From Chromatiales bacterium (GTDB lineage: Bacteria; Pseudomonadota; Gammaproteobacteria; Chromatiales; Chromatiaceae): 42,753 nt of DNA. Numbering within the stretch: the first letter of the stretch is position 1; each line of letters opens with the position of its first letter. Below, piece after piece: positions 33,227-42,656 of this stretch. Position numbers and translations under genes: made by a program. The stretch spans positions 1 through 42,753 of the forward strand of contig JANQEV010000092.1 in NCBI GenBank assembly GCA_028278145.1, written 5' to 3'. The notes below the pieces were generated by a model. That model was not told the DNA's origin. It did not search any database and was given only the letters and a program-made list of their open reading frames with translations.

Positions 33227-34430
33227 ACAGATAGATTTCAGCGAGATGCCGGATAGTTACGGCCACTTCGGACCATACGGAGGTGTCTTTGTCGCTGAGA
33301 CCCTGATGGAGCCGCTCACGGAGCTGCGTGAGGCCTATGAGACATACATGCAGGATGAGCAGTTCCTGGCAGAGCTGGATGCGGACCTGCAAAACTATGT
33401 GGGGCGTCCCTCTCCCATATATCACTGTGAGCGCTGGAGCCGGGAACTGGGTGGTGCCCAGATCTATCTGAAACGTGAAGACCTGAACCACACTGGCGCC
33501 CATAAGGTCAACAATACAATAGGCCAGGCCCTGCTTGCCAAACGCATGGGCAAAAACAGAATTATCGCCGAGACCGGGGCAGGGCAGCATGGGGTAGCCA
33601 CTGCCACGGTAGCTGCTCGCCTGGGACTGGAGTGTGTGGTCTACATGGGAGAGGTGGATATCAAACGGCAGGAGGCTAATGTATACCGTATGCGCCTCCT
33701 GGGTGCTGAGGTGGTGTCGGTTGAATCCGGTTCCAAGACCCTTAAAGATGCCTTGAATGAGGCCATGCGTGACTGGGTCACAAACATCGATGATACCTTC
33801 TACATCATAGGAACAGTTGCCGGACCACATCCCTATCCGGCCATGGTAAGGGATTTCCAGGCCATCATCGGGCGTGAGGCCAGGGAGCAGATCAGGGAGC
33901 AGGCCGGAATACTACCGGATGCGCTGGTAGCCTGCGTAGGTGGTGGTTCCAATGCCATCGGACTATTTTACCCCTTCCTGCAGGATAAGGAGGTAGCCAT
34001 TTACGGAGTCGAAGCTGCCGGAGATGGCCTGGAAACTGGTCACCATGCTGCACCCTTGTGTGCTGGTAAGCCTGGAGTCCTGCATGGCAACCGTACTTAC
34101 CTGATGGAGGATAAGAATGGCCAGATCATCGAAACCCACTCCATCTCGGCCGGCCTGGATTACCCAGGGGTGGGTCCGGAGCACTCCTGGCTGAAGGATA
34201 TTGGCAGGGTTACTTATGATGCCATCACGGATGATGAGGCACTGGAGGCATTTCATACCCTGACCAGGGTAGAGGGGATCATTCCGGCACTGGAGTCCAG
34301 CCATGCCCTGGCCTACGCGGCCAAGCTGGCTCCAACCATGCAGTCTGATCAGATAATTCTGGTAAACCTGTCCGGGCGTGGTGACAAGGATATACATACA
34401 GTTGCAGCACGTGAGGGGATCAAGATATGA
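33213..34430 (+). CDS. trpB: Tryptophan synthase beta chain
   Basis: A 405-residue PLP enzyme that joins indole and serine. It starts with GTG inside the end of trpF, with ribosome site GAGGAG seven bases upstream. The PLP lysine is Lys98 in [12 protein letters not shown]; the phosphate-binding loop is VGGGSNAIG, and [20 protein letters not shown] is conserved. It overlaps trpA by four bases (ATGA), so the two subunits are translationally coupled, fitting their 2:2 complex. Confidence 0.98.
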   Translation: MPTDEQIDFSEMPDSYGHFGPYGGVFVAETLMEPLTELREAYETYMQDEQFLAELDADLQNYVGRPSPIYHCERWSRELGGAQIYLKREDLNHTGAHKVNNTIGQALLAKRMGKNRIIAETGAGQHGVATATVAARLGLECVVYMGEVDIKRQEANVYRMRLLGAEVVSVESGSKTLKDALNEAMRDWVTNIDDTFYIIGTVAGPHPYPAMVRDFQAIIGREAREQIREQAGILPDALVACVGGGSNAIGLFYPFLQDKEVAIYGVEAAGDGLETGHHAAPLCAGKPGVLHGNRTYLMEDKNGQIIETHSISAGLDYPGVGPEHSWLKDIGRVTYDAITDDEALEAFHTLTRVEGIIPALESSHALAYAAKLAPTMQSDQIILVNLSGRGDKDIHTVAAREGIKI

Positions 34431-35233
34431 GTCGGATCAGCGCATGTTTTCAACAACTGGATGAAGCAAACAAGGTGGCACTGATACCGTTCGTAACGGC
34501 AGGAGATCCCTCACGCGATATTACCGTGCCATTGATGCACCAGATGGTGGAGGCTGGTGCCAATATGATCGAGTTGGGTGTGCCGTTTTCAGATCCAATG
34601 GCAGATGGTCCTACGATTCAGCGCGCCAGTGAAAGGGCGTTGCAGAACAACATCAGCATCCATGATGTACTTGCCATGGTGCAGGAGTTCAGGCAGCAGG
34701 ATTCCACCACCCCGGTGATACTTATGGGGTATCTCAATCCGATTGAGGTAATGGGTTACCAGGAGTTTGCCGATGCTGCTGCCACTGCTGGGGTGGATGG
34801 TGTATTGACTGTAGATATGCCACCAGAAGAGGCGCAAGGGCTTTTAGATGCCCTTAAACCACATGAGATTGACCCTATCCTGCTACTGGCGCCCACCAGT
34901 ACCGAGGATAGAATCAAGAGCGTCAGTGAAGTGGCTAATGGCTTCATATACTATGTGTCTATGAAGGGTATAACCGGTGGCAGTAATATTGTCTTGAGTG
35001 AGGTTAGTGCCAAGGTGGCTGAGATCAGGCGTAGTACCAGACTGCCAATCGGCATCGGCTTTGGGATCAAGGATCCAGAGTCTGCACAGACTATGGCCCA
35101 GGTGGGTGATGCGGTCATTGTTGGTAGCGTACTGGTGAACATCATCGAGAGTCTGATTGATACTCCGGATAAGATCGGGGATGAGATAACACGTTTGCTA
35201 GGATCCATGCGTCAGGCGATGGATCTTATTTAA
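34427..35233 (+). CDS. trpA: Tryptophan synthase alpha chain
   Basis: A 268-residue TIM-barrel enzyme that releases indole from indoleglycerol phosphate and passes it to TrpB. The catalytic Glu49 and Asp60 occupy their classic positions in [34 protein letters not shown] and [13 protein letters not shown] are the phosphate-binding loops. It starts at the overlapping ATGA of trpB. accD follows after 62 bases, as in several gammaproteobacteria. Confidence 0.98.
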   Translation: MSRISACFQQLDEANKVALIPFVTAGDPSRDITVPLMHQMVEAGANMIELGVPFSDPMADGPTIQRASERALQNNISIHDVLAMVQEFRQQDSTTPVILMGYLNPIEVMGYQEFADAAATAGVDGVLTVDMPPEEAQGLLDALKPHEIDPILLLAPTSTEDRIKSVSEVANGFIYYVSMKGITGGSNIVLSEVSAKVAEIRRSTRLPIGIGFGIKDPESAQTMAQVGDAVIVGSVLVNIIESLIDTPDKIGDEITRLLGSMRQAMDLI

Positions 35234-35295
35234 GGAATTTCTGACACAGAAGAGGTTCGCAGTAGTATTATGCTTCATGCAACAGGAGCTGTTAA

Positions 35296-36156
35296 ATGAG
35301 CTGGTTTGAAAAACTGATGCCGAGTCGTATCCGTACTGAGGTCAGCAGTAAACGTGCTGTACCTGAGGGGTTGTGGGATAAGTGCCCGGGATGTGCAGCG
35401 GTTCTCTATCGTGCGGAGATGGAGAGGAATCTGGACGTATGCCCCAAGTGCTCACATCACAACCGTATCGGCGCTCGGCGCAGGCTGGATACCTTCCTTG
35501 ACCCTGAATCCATGGAGGAGATAGGAGTCGAGTTGTCTCCAACAGATCCGCTCAAGTTCAAGGACAGCAAGAAATACCGGGACAGGATAGTTGCTGCACA
35601 GAAGCAGACCGGTGAGAAAGATGCCTTGGTGGTGATGCAGGGCCAACTCAAGGGTCAGGATCTGGTGGCTGCCGCATTTGAGTTCAGTTTTATGGGTGGT
35701 TCCATGGGCTCTGTGGTGGGTGAGAAGTTTGTGCGTGGTGCTGATGTGGCCATCGAAAAAAATATACCCATGATCTGTTTCTCTGCCAGTGGTGGTGCGC
35801 GTATGCAGGAGTCGCTGTTTTCCCTGCTGCAGATGGCCAAGACCAGTGCGGTACTCAGTCGCATGTCCAAACGTGGTCTGCCCTTTATTTCAGTGCTAAC
35901 CGACCCGACTATGGGTGGTGTTTCTGCCAGCTTTGCCATGCTGGGAGATGTGAATGTGGCTGAGCCCAACGCCCTGATTGGGTTTGCCGGGCCCCGGGTA
36001 ATTGAACAGACAGTGCGAGAGAAGTTACCAGAGGGTTTTCAGCGCAGTGAGTTCCTGCTGGAGCATGGGGCGATCGATATGATCGTAGACCGTCGCAATC
36101 TACGCGATGAGATGGCAAATCTCCTGAGTAAATTGACCAACCAGCCAGTGGCATAG
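35296..36156 (+). CDS. accD: Acetyl-CoA carboxylase carboxyltransferase subunit beta
   Basis: A 286-residue subunit. With AccA it transfers the carboxyl group from biotin to acetyl-CoA, the first step of fatty-acid synthesis. The N-terminal zinc ribbon is CPGC-x18-CPKC ([13 protein letters not shown]...[11 protein letters not shown]). The crotonase-fold core contains [21 protein letters not shown] and [40 protein letters not shown]. Followed by folC after 39 bases. Confidence 0.98.
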   Translation: MSWFEKLMPSRIRTEVSSKRAVPEGLWDKCPGCAAVLYRAEMERNLDVCPKCSHHNRIGARRRLDTFLDPESMEEIGVELSPTDPLKFKDSKKYRDRIVAAQKQTGEKDALVVMQGQLKGQDLVAAAFEFSFMGGSMGSVVGEKFVRGADVAIEKNIPMICFSASGGARMQESLFSLLQMAKTSAVLSRMSKRGLPFISVLTDPTMGGVSASFAMLGDVNVAEPNALIGFAGPRVIEQTVREKLPEGFQRSEFLLEHGAIDMIVDRRNLRDEMANLLSKLTNQPVA

Positions 36157-36195
36157 TTCTTACCACAGAGGCTTGCCACTGATAACAGGATAAGG

Positions 36196-37479
36196 ATGCG
36201 TTTTTCAAAACTCCAGGAGTGGCTGGATTGGCAGTCAACCCTACATCCCAGCGAGATAGAGCTGGGTCTGGAACGAGTGGCAGAAGTCTGGGGCAGACTA
36301 AGTGCCGAACAGTTTGATTCTGTAGTTATTACTATTGCCGGGACCAATGGCAAGGGCTCCAGTGCCGCTATGCTGGAATCCATCCTGCTGGCAGCTGGGT
36401 ACACTGTGGGTTGTTACACCTCACCTCATCTCTTGCGCTACAACGAGCGTATTCGGGTCAATGGCCAGGAGGTATCTGATCACTCTATCTGTGATGCCTT
36501 CCAGTTGGTGGATCAGGCCAGAAGCGGGATTACACTCACCTACTTTGAGTTTGGCACCCTGGCGGCTCTGGAGATATTTGCCTCTTCAGAGCTGGATGTC
36601 GTTATCCTGGAAGTGGGTCTGGGTGGTAGATTGGATGCAGTGAATATCCTGGATCCTGACCTCTCCCTGATTACTACCGTAGATATTGATCATACCGAAT
36701 GGCTGGGGGATTCCAGAGAGGAGATTGCACTGGAGAAGGCAGGTATTCTACGCAGCGGGAGGCCTGGGGTATTTGCCGGTACTGATATACCAATCAGCTT
36801 GCTGGAGAGGGCTGCAGAACTGGATGTGGACCTATGTATTGCGGAAACCGATTTCAGCTACAGTCGGTCAGAGAAACACTGGGACTGGAGGGGGAGGGCA
36901 TCCAGTTATTCCATGCTACCGAACCCCAAATCTGGCGGGCGGTTCATCTATCGTAATGGTGCTGCCGTTTTGATGGTGCTGGAGCTGTTGCATGATCGCC
37001 TGCCGGTGTCTGGCGCTGAGATAATAAAAGGTCTGCAGGACCTGAACATATCCGGACGCTTTCAGATTATATCCGGGCCTGTGAGCATAATACTTGATGT
37101 GGCGCATAATCCTGAGGCGGCACGGGAACTGGCGTCCAACATACAGCAGATGCAGTGTGCTGGCCGTACCCTGGCGCTATTTTCAGCCTTGGCAGATAAA
37201 GATATTTCAGGGCTGGTGGCACCACTCACAGCTATGGTAGATCACTGGTATACAGGAGAGGTTATGGCAGAGCGCGCTGCCAGCCCGGAACAACTGGAGC
37301 AGGCAATGCTTGCTGCTGGAGTGGCTAGCTCCAGCATAGATAGACATGCTCATCTATATGATGCTATGACAAAGGCGATGGCAGATGCCGAAACACATGA
37401 TAGACTCATCATATTCGGATCTTTCTATACGCTGGCTGAGATGCTGCAACACCCTGCTATAGGAAGCTTGATAAAATAA
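36196..37479 (+). CDS. folC: Folylpolyglutamate synthase / dihydrofolate synthase
   Basis: A 427-residue Mur-ligase-family enzyme. It adds glutamate to dihydropteroate and lengthens the polyglutamate tail. The ATP P-loop is ITIAGTNGKGSSAAMLESIL (about residues 45-64). YTSPHLLRYNERIRVNGQEVSD, VGLGGRLDAVNILDPDLSLITTVDIDHTEWLGD and LDVAHNPEAA are the usual folate- and metal-binding blocks. The ATG follows GGATAAGG. dedD begins 19 bases after it, so accD-folC-dedD may form one unit. Confidence 0.97.
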   Translation: MRFSKLQEWLDWQSTLHPSEIELGLERVAEVWGRLSAEQFDSVVITIAGTNGKGSSAAMLESILLAAGYTVGCYTSPHLLRYNERIRVNGQEVSDHSICDAFQLVDQARSGITLTYFEFGTLAALEIFASSELDVVILEVGLGGRLDAVNILDPDLSLITTVDIDHTEWLGDSREEIALEKAGILRSGRPGVFAGTDIPISLLERAAELDVDLCIAETDFSYSRSEKHWDWRGRASSYSMLPNPKSGGRFIYRNGAAVLMVLELLHDRLPVSGAEIIKGLQDLNISGRFQIISGPVSIILDVAHNPEAARELASNIQQMQCAGRTLALFSALADKDISGLVAPLTAMVDHWYTGEVMAERAASPEQLEQAMLAAGVASSSIDRHAHLYDAMTKAMADAETHDRLIIFGSFYTLAEMLQHPAIGSLIK

Positions 37480-37498
37480 CTGGATTTAGGAGAAACAG

Positions 37499-38068
37499 GT
37501 GGATGAAGGTCTGAAAAAACGTCTTATTGGCGCCACTGTGTTGGTATCGCTGGTCGTTATTTTTGTACCTATGCTGCTGGAAAAGGATCCAGTGGTATCA
37601 ACGGATATGGAGGAGAACATCATTCCGGAGAAACCAGAGACGGATTTCTCATCCCGCGTGATGCCTCTGGAGAACGAAGATCTCTCCCAGCCACCACCCA
37701 CCACTGCGGAGACACTTCAGCCCCTTCCTGAAATGCCATCTGACAAGCAGGAGAGTCCTGCAAGCAAACCTGAGTCCAAGCCTGCAGCCCAACCAACTCC
37801 AGAAACTACCCAAAGAGTGGGTCTGAGTGCCTGGGTTATACAGGTGGGAAGTTTTTCCAAGCGCAGTAATGCAGAGAGGTTGGTAAAAGCACTGCAGGAG
37901 AAAAAATACTCCTCCTTTACCGACCAGGTGGACGTGAAGGGCAAGATTCTGCATCGGGTCCTGGTGGGCCCTGAAGTGGATAAAAAACGGGCTGAAAAGA
38001 TGCAGGTTAAGCTCAATAAGTATTTAAAAGCCCAAAAGCTGCAAGGGAAATTAAAAAGCTATCCTTAA
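37499..38068 (+). CDS. dedD: DedD-like SPOR-domain protein
   Basis: A 189-residue protein starting at GTG after AGGAGAAACA. A single N-terminal transmembrane helix (LKKRLIGATVLVSLVVIFVPMLLE) is followed by a Pro- and Glu-rich periplasmic linker. The C-terminal SPOR domain (about 108-185, SAWVIQVGSFSKRSNAERLVKALQEKKYSSF...HRVLVGPEVDKKRAEKMQVKLN) binds denuded septal peptidoglycan. It is the usual neighbour of folC and cvpA and contributes to cell division. Confidence 0.93.
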   Translation: MDEGLKKRLIGATVLVSLVVIFVPMLLEKDPVVSTDMEENIIPEKPETDFSSRVMPLENEDLSQPPPTTAETLQPLPEMPSDKQESPASKPESKPAAQPTPETTQRVGLSAWVIQVGSFSKRSNAERLVKALQEKKYSSFTDQVDVKGKILHRVLVGPEVDKKRAEKMQVKLNKYLKAQKLQGKLKSYP

Positions 38069-38135
38069 TTAACCCGGCAACCTGATATATCCTGTTCAAG
38101 GTCGTAAGTATGTTCTTGTCCGAAGTATGGCTTGC

Positions 38136-38157
38136 AGCCAATGCTTCTCTATTGGCT
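38136..38157. promoter_or_regulatory. Inverted repeat in the dedD-cvpA gap
   Basis: AGCCAAT (38136-38142) and ATTGGCT (38151-38157) pair perfectly around eight bases. The 165-base gap must hold the cvpA promoter. No T-run follows, so it may be an operator or leader hairpin. Confidence 0.35.
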
Positions 38158-38233
38158 AGGGCTAATAAAACTTCTGCTCTGAAAATGGCTCTGGTAGAAT
38201 CACCTTTTGCCCGACCAGGTATAGATTACTATT

Positions 38234-38725
38234 ATGATGATTTGGGTGGACTACGTCATAGTTGGCATCATCTGCCTCTCGTCCATTGTAAGCCTGCTAC
38301 GCGGCTTCATGCGAGAGGCGTTTTCACTGGCGGCCTGGATACTTGCCTTCTGGATAAGCTGGTCTTTCTTTCGCGATCTCGCGGTGCACCTGGAGTGGTT
38401 TACCGTTCCATCGGTGCGGCTTGGCTCTGCTTTTGCCATACTATTCCTTATCACTCTTGTTTTGGGAGCATTGGTAAATTACCTGGTGGGACAACTGGTT
38501 GATAAGACAGGCCTGACTGGTACGGACCGCATGGTAGGTATTTTTTTTGGAGCGGCCAGAGGTGCTGTGTTGGTTGCGGTAATGGTATTACTGGCCGGTC
38601 TAACCCCGATACCAAATGACCCCTGGTGGCAGGAGTCACTGTTAATCAGCTATTTCCAGGATTTAGCTCTATGGTTACGGGATCTGTTACCTCCAGATAT
38701 TGCAAGTAAATTCAGATTTCAATAA
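38234..38725 (+). CDS. cvpA: CvpA family membrane protein
   Basis: A 163-residue protein with four hydrophobic segments (about 4-20, 24-46, 62-88, 100-124). WVDYVIVGIICLSSIVSLLRGFMREAFSLAAWILAFW is the family signature at the N-terminus. CvpA is needed for colicin V production in E. coli and for tolerance of envelope stress such as bile salts; its exact action is unclear. It lies upstream of purF, as in most gammaproteobacteria. The start may be either of two adjacent ATGs. Confidence 0.95.
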   Translation: MMIWVDYVIVGIICLSSIVSLLRGFMREAFSLAAWILAFWISWSFFRDLAVHLEWFTVPSVRLGSAFAILFLITLVLGALVNYLVGQLVDKTGLTGTDRMVGIFFGAARGAVLVAVMVLLAGLTPIPNDPWWQESLLISYFQDLALWLRDLLPPDIASKFRFQ

Positions 38726-38769
38726 CAGCCCAGAATTGAATAAACGACTTATCATTATCTAATACAAAT

Positions 38770-38783
38770 TTCGGAGCTCCGAA
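38770..38783. promoter_or_regulatory. Perfect 14-bp palindrome over the purF ribosome site
   Basis: TTCGGAGCTCCGAA is fully self-complementary and contains the GGAG ribosome site two to three bases before the purF ATG. If it pairs between two molecules or binds a dimeric protein, it could mask translation initiation. It does not match the PurR box. Confidence 0.5.
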
Positions 38784-38785
38784 GC

Positions 38786-40300
38786 ATGTGCGGTATTGTA
38801 GGAATCTTTGGTCGTAGTCAGGTTAATCAGGCACTGTATGATGCCTTGCTGGTACTGCAACACCGTGGGCAGGATGCTGCAGGTATTGTATCCTCCAAAG
38901 ATGGTCAGCTGTTCATGCGTAAGGGCAACGGATTGGTCAAGGACGTCTTCCGCACTGAGCACATGATAAACCTGGTGGGTGAAATGGGTATAGCCCATGT
39001 ACGTTATCCCACGGCTGGGTGCTCCTCTTCTGCCGAAGCGCAACCGTTCTATGTGAATTCCCCCTACGGAATAACTTTGGCCCACAACGGTAATCTCACC
39101 AATGCCGATGAGCTGAAACGTGATCTGTTCATGGAAGATATGCGCCACATCAATACCAACTCAGATTCTGAGATCCTGCTAAACGTGTTTGCCCATGAGT
39201 TACAGGTACTGGGTAAGATAAGGATCACTGAGAAGGAGGTGTTTCAAGCCGTTGCAGGAGTGCATAGAAGATGTCGTGGCGGTTATGCTGCAGTGGCCAT
39301 GATTACCGGGTATGGAGTACTCGCGTTCCGTGACCCGTTTGGTATCCGTCCGGTGGTATTCGGAGAGAGAGATACCACTGAAGGCAAGGAGTATATGATA
39401 GCCTCTGAAAGCGTGGCTCTGGATGTGGCTGGGTTTGACCGCATTCGTGATTTGGAGCCAGGTGAGGCGGTTTATATAGACATGGATGGTAAGCTGCATA
39501 CCTTCCAGTGTGCCGCCAATCCCATCCATTCGCCCTGCATATTTGAATTTGTCTATTTTGCTCGTCCGGATACCATTATTGACGATATCTTTGTGCATAA
39601 AGCCAGGTCCAGGATGGGAGTAGCCTTGGCCAAAAAGATTGAGCAGGAGTGGCCGGATTACGATATCGACGTGGTTATCCCGATCCCGGATACCAGCCGT
39701 ACCGCTGCACTGGAGTTGGCGACAAATCTGGATATAAGATACTCAGAGGGATTTATCAAGAATCGCTACATTGGTCGCACCTTCATCATGCCTGGCCAGA
39801 CGGTACGCAAGAAATCTGTGCGTCAGAAGCTGAATGCCATAGACTCAGAGTTCAAGAATAAGAATGTGCTGTTGGTGGATGACTCTATAGTGCGAGGTAC
39901 CACCTCCAAGCAGATTGTGCAGATGGCGCGTGAGGCCGGAGCCAAGAAGGTCTATTTTGCCTCGGCTGCACCCCCAGTGCGGTATCCAAATGTATACGGT
40001 ATCGATATGCCAGCAGCCAGTGAACTGGTAGCCCATGGACGTAGCGTGGAGCAGGTGCGGGAGATAATCGGAGCCGACAAGTTGATCTATCAGGATCTGG
40101 ATGATCTTATAAATGCGGTGCAGAAGAGGGATAAGTCAGAGGTGAAGCGGTTTGATACCTCGGTATTCGATGGTGAATACATCACTGGAGATGTAAGCGA
40201 TCATTACCTGGAGCAGTTGGAACTACTGCGTAGTGATGGCGCCAAACAGAACAAAGAGTCGGCAGAGATCAGCATAATAGGGCTGCATAACAGTGCCTAA
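38786..40300 (+). CDS. purF: Amidophosphoribosyltransferase
   Basis: A 504-residue enzyme that starts purine synthesis by transferring ammonia from glutamine to PRPP. After removal of Met1, Cys2 in MCGIVGIFG is the N-terminal nucleophile of the glutaminase domain. The PRPP-binding loop is [18 protein letters not shown] in the C-terminal half. [11 protein letters not shown] and [14 protein letters not shown] are conserved. Its position, cvpA-purF-metZ, matches Pseudomonas. Confidence 0.98.
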   Translation: MCGIVGIFGRSQVNQALYDALLVLQHRGQDAAGIVSSKDGQLFMRKGNGLVKDVFRTEHMINLVGEMGIAHVRYPTAGCSSSAEAQPFYVNSPYGITLAHNGNLTNADELKRDLFMEDMRHINTNSDSEILLNVFAHELQVLGKIRITEKEVFQAVAGVHRRCRGGYAAVAMITGYGVLAFRDPFGIRPVVFGERDTTEGKEYMIASESVALDVAGFDRIRDLEPGEAVYIDMDGKLHTFQCAANPIHSPCIFEFVYFARPDTIIDDIFVHKARSRMGVALAKKIEQEWPDYDIDVVIPIPDTSRTAALELATNLDIRYSEGFIKNRYIGRTFIMPGQTVRKKSVRQKLNAIDSEFKNKNVLLVDDSIVRGTTSKQIVQMAREAGAKKVYFASAAPPVRYPNVYGIDMPAASELVAHGRSVEQVREIIGADKLIYQDLDDLINAVQKRDKSEVKRFDTSVFDGEYITGDVSDHYLEQLELLRSDGAKQNKESAEISIIGLHNSA

Positions 40301-40326
40301 AACGGTGCTAACTATACGAGCTAACC

Positions 40327-41511
40327 ATGACGATGGAAGATGAAGAGTGGGGTTTTGCCACCAATGCCGTAAGGGCGGGACAGGCCAGAACCGGGGAGGG
40401 CGAGCACTCGGAGGCAATATTCCCCACCTCCAGTTTCGTATTCAACAGTGCTGCTGAGGCAGCTGCCAGGTTTGCTGGTGATGAACCTGGGAACATCTAT
40501 TCGCGTTTTACCAACCCCACGGTAAGAAATTTTGAACAGCGTCTGGCCGCTATAGAGGGTGGTGACAGTTGTGTGGCGACTGCATCCGGGATGGCTGCGA
40601 TCATGTCTGTATGTATGGGGCTGCTGCGTACCGGAGACCATATTGTTTCCTCGCGCAGTATCTTTGGTTCCACCACCATGCTGTTCAACAAATATCTGGA
40701 ACGCTTTGGTATCAGTACCAGCTATGTTGCGCTGGAGGATATGGCTGCCTGGGAACAGGCAATAGGCCCCAATACCAGGTTACTGTTTCTGGAGACGCCA
40801 TCCAATCCGCTTACAGAGTTGGGAGATGTGGCTGCGCTCGCAGAGTTGGCGCACTCCAATGACTGCCTGCTGGTAGTGGATAACTGCTTCTGTACCCCTG
40901 CTATCATGCGGCCTCTGGAGCTTGGTGCAGACATTGTGGTGCATTCTGCCACCAAGTACCTGGATGGTCAGGGACGCTGTGTGGGTGGTGCTGTGGTTGG
41001 GGATGCCAATCTGGTAGGTGAAGAGGTTTTTGGGGTGTTGCGTACTGCTGGACCCACCATGAGTCCCTTCAATGCCTGGGTGTTTCTCAAGGGCCTGGAG
41101 ACCCTGAGCCTGCGTATGCAGAGGCATTCTGAGAATGCCACAAAGTTGGCACACTGGCTGCAGCAGCAGCCACAGGTGGAAAAGGTGTTCTACCCAGGGT
41201 TGGATACCCATCCCCAGTATGAGCTGGCCCAGCGACAACAGAGCCTGCCTGGTGGAATACTCTCATTTGAACTGGCCGGGGGTAAGCAGGCTGCTTGGGA
41301 GCTTATTGACTCCACCAGAATGCTCTCCATTACTGCCAATCTGGGGGATACCAAGACCACCATAACCCATCCTGCCACCACTACCCATGGACGCCTGACA
41401 GCCGAAGAGAGGGCAGAATCAGGGATCAGTGACAGCCTGATTAGGGTATCTGTAGGATTGGAAGAGGTAGCAGATATCCAGGCAGACCTCAGTCGGGGGT
41501 TGGGACTCTGA
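40327..41511 (+). CDS. metZ: O-succinylhomoserine sulfhydrylase
   Basis: A 394-residue PLP enzyme of the Cys/Met metabolism family. It makes homocysteine directly from O-succinylhomoserine and sulfide, bypassing cystathionine. The PLP lysine is in VHSATKYLDGQGRCVGGAVVG. SEAIFPTSSFVFNSAAEAAARFAG and SRFTNPTVRNFEQRLAAIEGG form the N-terminal part, and GDTKTTITHPATTTHGRLTAEER the C-terminal substrate region. Direct use of sulfide suits a sulfur-metabolising cell. It is 26 bases after purF. Confidence 0.95.
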   Translation: MTMEDEEWGFATNAVRAGQARTGEGEHSEAIFPTSSFVFNSAAEAAARFAGDEPGNIYSRFTNPTVRNFEQRLAAIEGGDSCVATASGMAAIMSVCMGLLRTGDHIVSSRSIFGSTTMLFNKYLERFGISTSYVALEDMAAWEQAIGPNTRLLFLETPSNPLTELGDVAALAELAHSNDCLLVVDNCFCTPAIMRPLELGADIVVHSATKYLDGQGRCVGGAVVGDANLVGEEVFGVLRTAGPTMSPFNAWVFLKGLETLSLRMQRHSENATKLAHWLQQQPQVEKVFYPGLDTHPQYELAQRQQSLPGGILSFELAGGKQAAWELIDSTRMLSITANLGDTKTTITHPATTTHGRLTAEERAESGISDSLIRVSVGLEEVADIQADLSRGLGL

Positions 41512-41515
41512 ACGA

Positions 41516-42106
41516 GTGGATAGCTCGGAAATAAGAGATAAGTGGGATGCAAGGCATGCTGAGGCTGAAGGCCTTGGCAGTCAGGCCAGAGTGCTCGCTG
41601 ATAACCTGCATCTGTTGCCAACTGCTGGTAAAGCCTTAGATCTGGCCTGTGGGCGCGGTGCAAATGCAATTCTCCTGGCCGAGGCCGGTCTGGAGGTGGA
41701 TGCCTGGGATCAGTCATCCGTAGCTATTCAGCGCCTTAGTCAGGCGGCTGAAGAGGCTAAGTTAGGTATTAATTGTTCAGTCAGAGATGTTGTCAGTCAG
41801 CCGCCAGCGGCTGACAGTTACGATGTAATAGTGGTGGCGCACTTTCTGGACCGGAGTCTGTCCGGGCCTATCAGTCAGGCACTTAAAACAGGCGGTCTCC
41901 TGTATTATCAGACCTTTACCCGTGCCCGGGTAAGTGAAGCCGGCCCTTCTAATCCAGCCATGCGTCTGGCAGATAATGAACTTTTACATATGTTCAGTGC
42001 CCTGCATCCGCGCATCTATCGTGAGGAACTTCTGCTGGGTGACACTTCCCAAGGCTGGCGTGATCTGGCCATGCTAGTGGCACAAAAACAGCTCATTTCA
42101 CAGTAA
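41516..42106 (+). CDS. Class I SAM-dependent methyltransferase, TehB-like
   Basis: A 196-residue methyltransferase starting at GTG four bases after the metZ stop. The SAM-binding motif I is LDLACGRGANAILLAEAG (about residues 40-57), with motif II in VDAWDQSSVAIQRL and motif III in YDVIVVAHFLDRSL. The start DKWDARHAEAEG is common in this group, whose members include tellurite-resistance TehB and thiopurine-type enzymes. Substrate unknown. Coupled with metZ by position, and overlapping the end of the convergent sprT-like gene by 14 bases. Confidence 0.88.
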   Translation: MDSSEIRDKWDARHAEAEGLGSQARVLADNLHLLPTAGKALDLACGRGANAILLAEAGLEVDAWDQSSVAIQRLSQAAEEAKLGINCSVRDVVSQPPAADSYDVIVVAHFLDRSLSGPISQALKTGGLLYYQTFTRARVSEAGPSNPAMRLADNELLHMFSALHPRIYREELLLGDTSQGWRDLAMLVAQKQLISQ

Positions 42107-42614
42107 CCAGTTCACCATTGCAGTTTCGACAGTAGTATCTTGCGTGTCCATTTCTTATCCGATTATGTCTAATGGTTGAGATTTGATGCTGGGAACAGGA
42201 ACAGGCATAGGTATGCCTGCGCTGGCGTCTTACCGGAATACCTTTTAGATCAAGCCTGTTGGTCCTGTGTGGTTCTACGCCAAATTCCCGCATCAGCTGT
42301 TTCCATTCAACTCCGTGAGGACGTACACCATTTAGGCCGTGTAAGCAGTACATTATGTAGTGGGCAGTCTCGTGTGGAACAGTATTTGTCAGACTGTATG
42401 CATAGTGTTTGGCAAATATGTATGGGTTGTATCTGATCATGGTCTGGGTGCCATTGGAACAAAATATCCCAGACGCCATTCCTTTCAGGTTGAATATAAT
42501 ATCCACCGGCTCGAAGGATCGCCGGAACAGTGTTGCTGCCTGTTCTATGTATCTGAGAGTTTCCAGTTTGACCTGTAACTGCTGATGATTACTGATAGGT
42601 GTGACTAAGCCCAT
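42093..42614 (-). CDS. SprT-like zinc metallopeptidase-fold protein
   Basis: A 173-residue protein of the SprT/Spartan fold. The HExxH zinc motif is HETAH at 81-85, and His100 in RPHGVEWKQLMREFG is the likely third ligand. A C-terminal zinc ribbon is formed by Cys138, Cys140, Cys162 and Cys165 (ACSC...CRNC). The eukaryotic relative Spartan cleaves DNA-protein crosslinks; the bacterial SprT role is not settled. The gene is convergent with the methyltransferase gene. Confidence 0.9.
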   Translation of the reverse strand: MGLVTPISNHQQLQVKLETLRYIEQAATLFRRSFEPVDIIFNLKGMASGIFCSNGTQTMIRYNPYIFAKHYAYSLTNTVPHETAHYIMYCLHGLNGVRPHGVEWKQLMREFGVEPHRTNRLDLKGIPVRRQRRHTYACSCSQHQISTIRHNRIRNGHARYYCRNCNGELVTVK

Positions 42615-42656
42615 TTGAGTATATTCGCATGAAATGCACTTTTAGTGGCATTGATT

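Noticed and set aside
38110..38502. A 130-codon plus-strand frame overlapping cvpA
   Set aside because: It covers cvpA in another frame, has no motif, and the cvpA translation shows clear family features.
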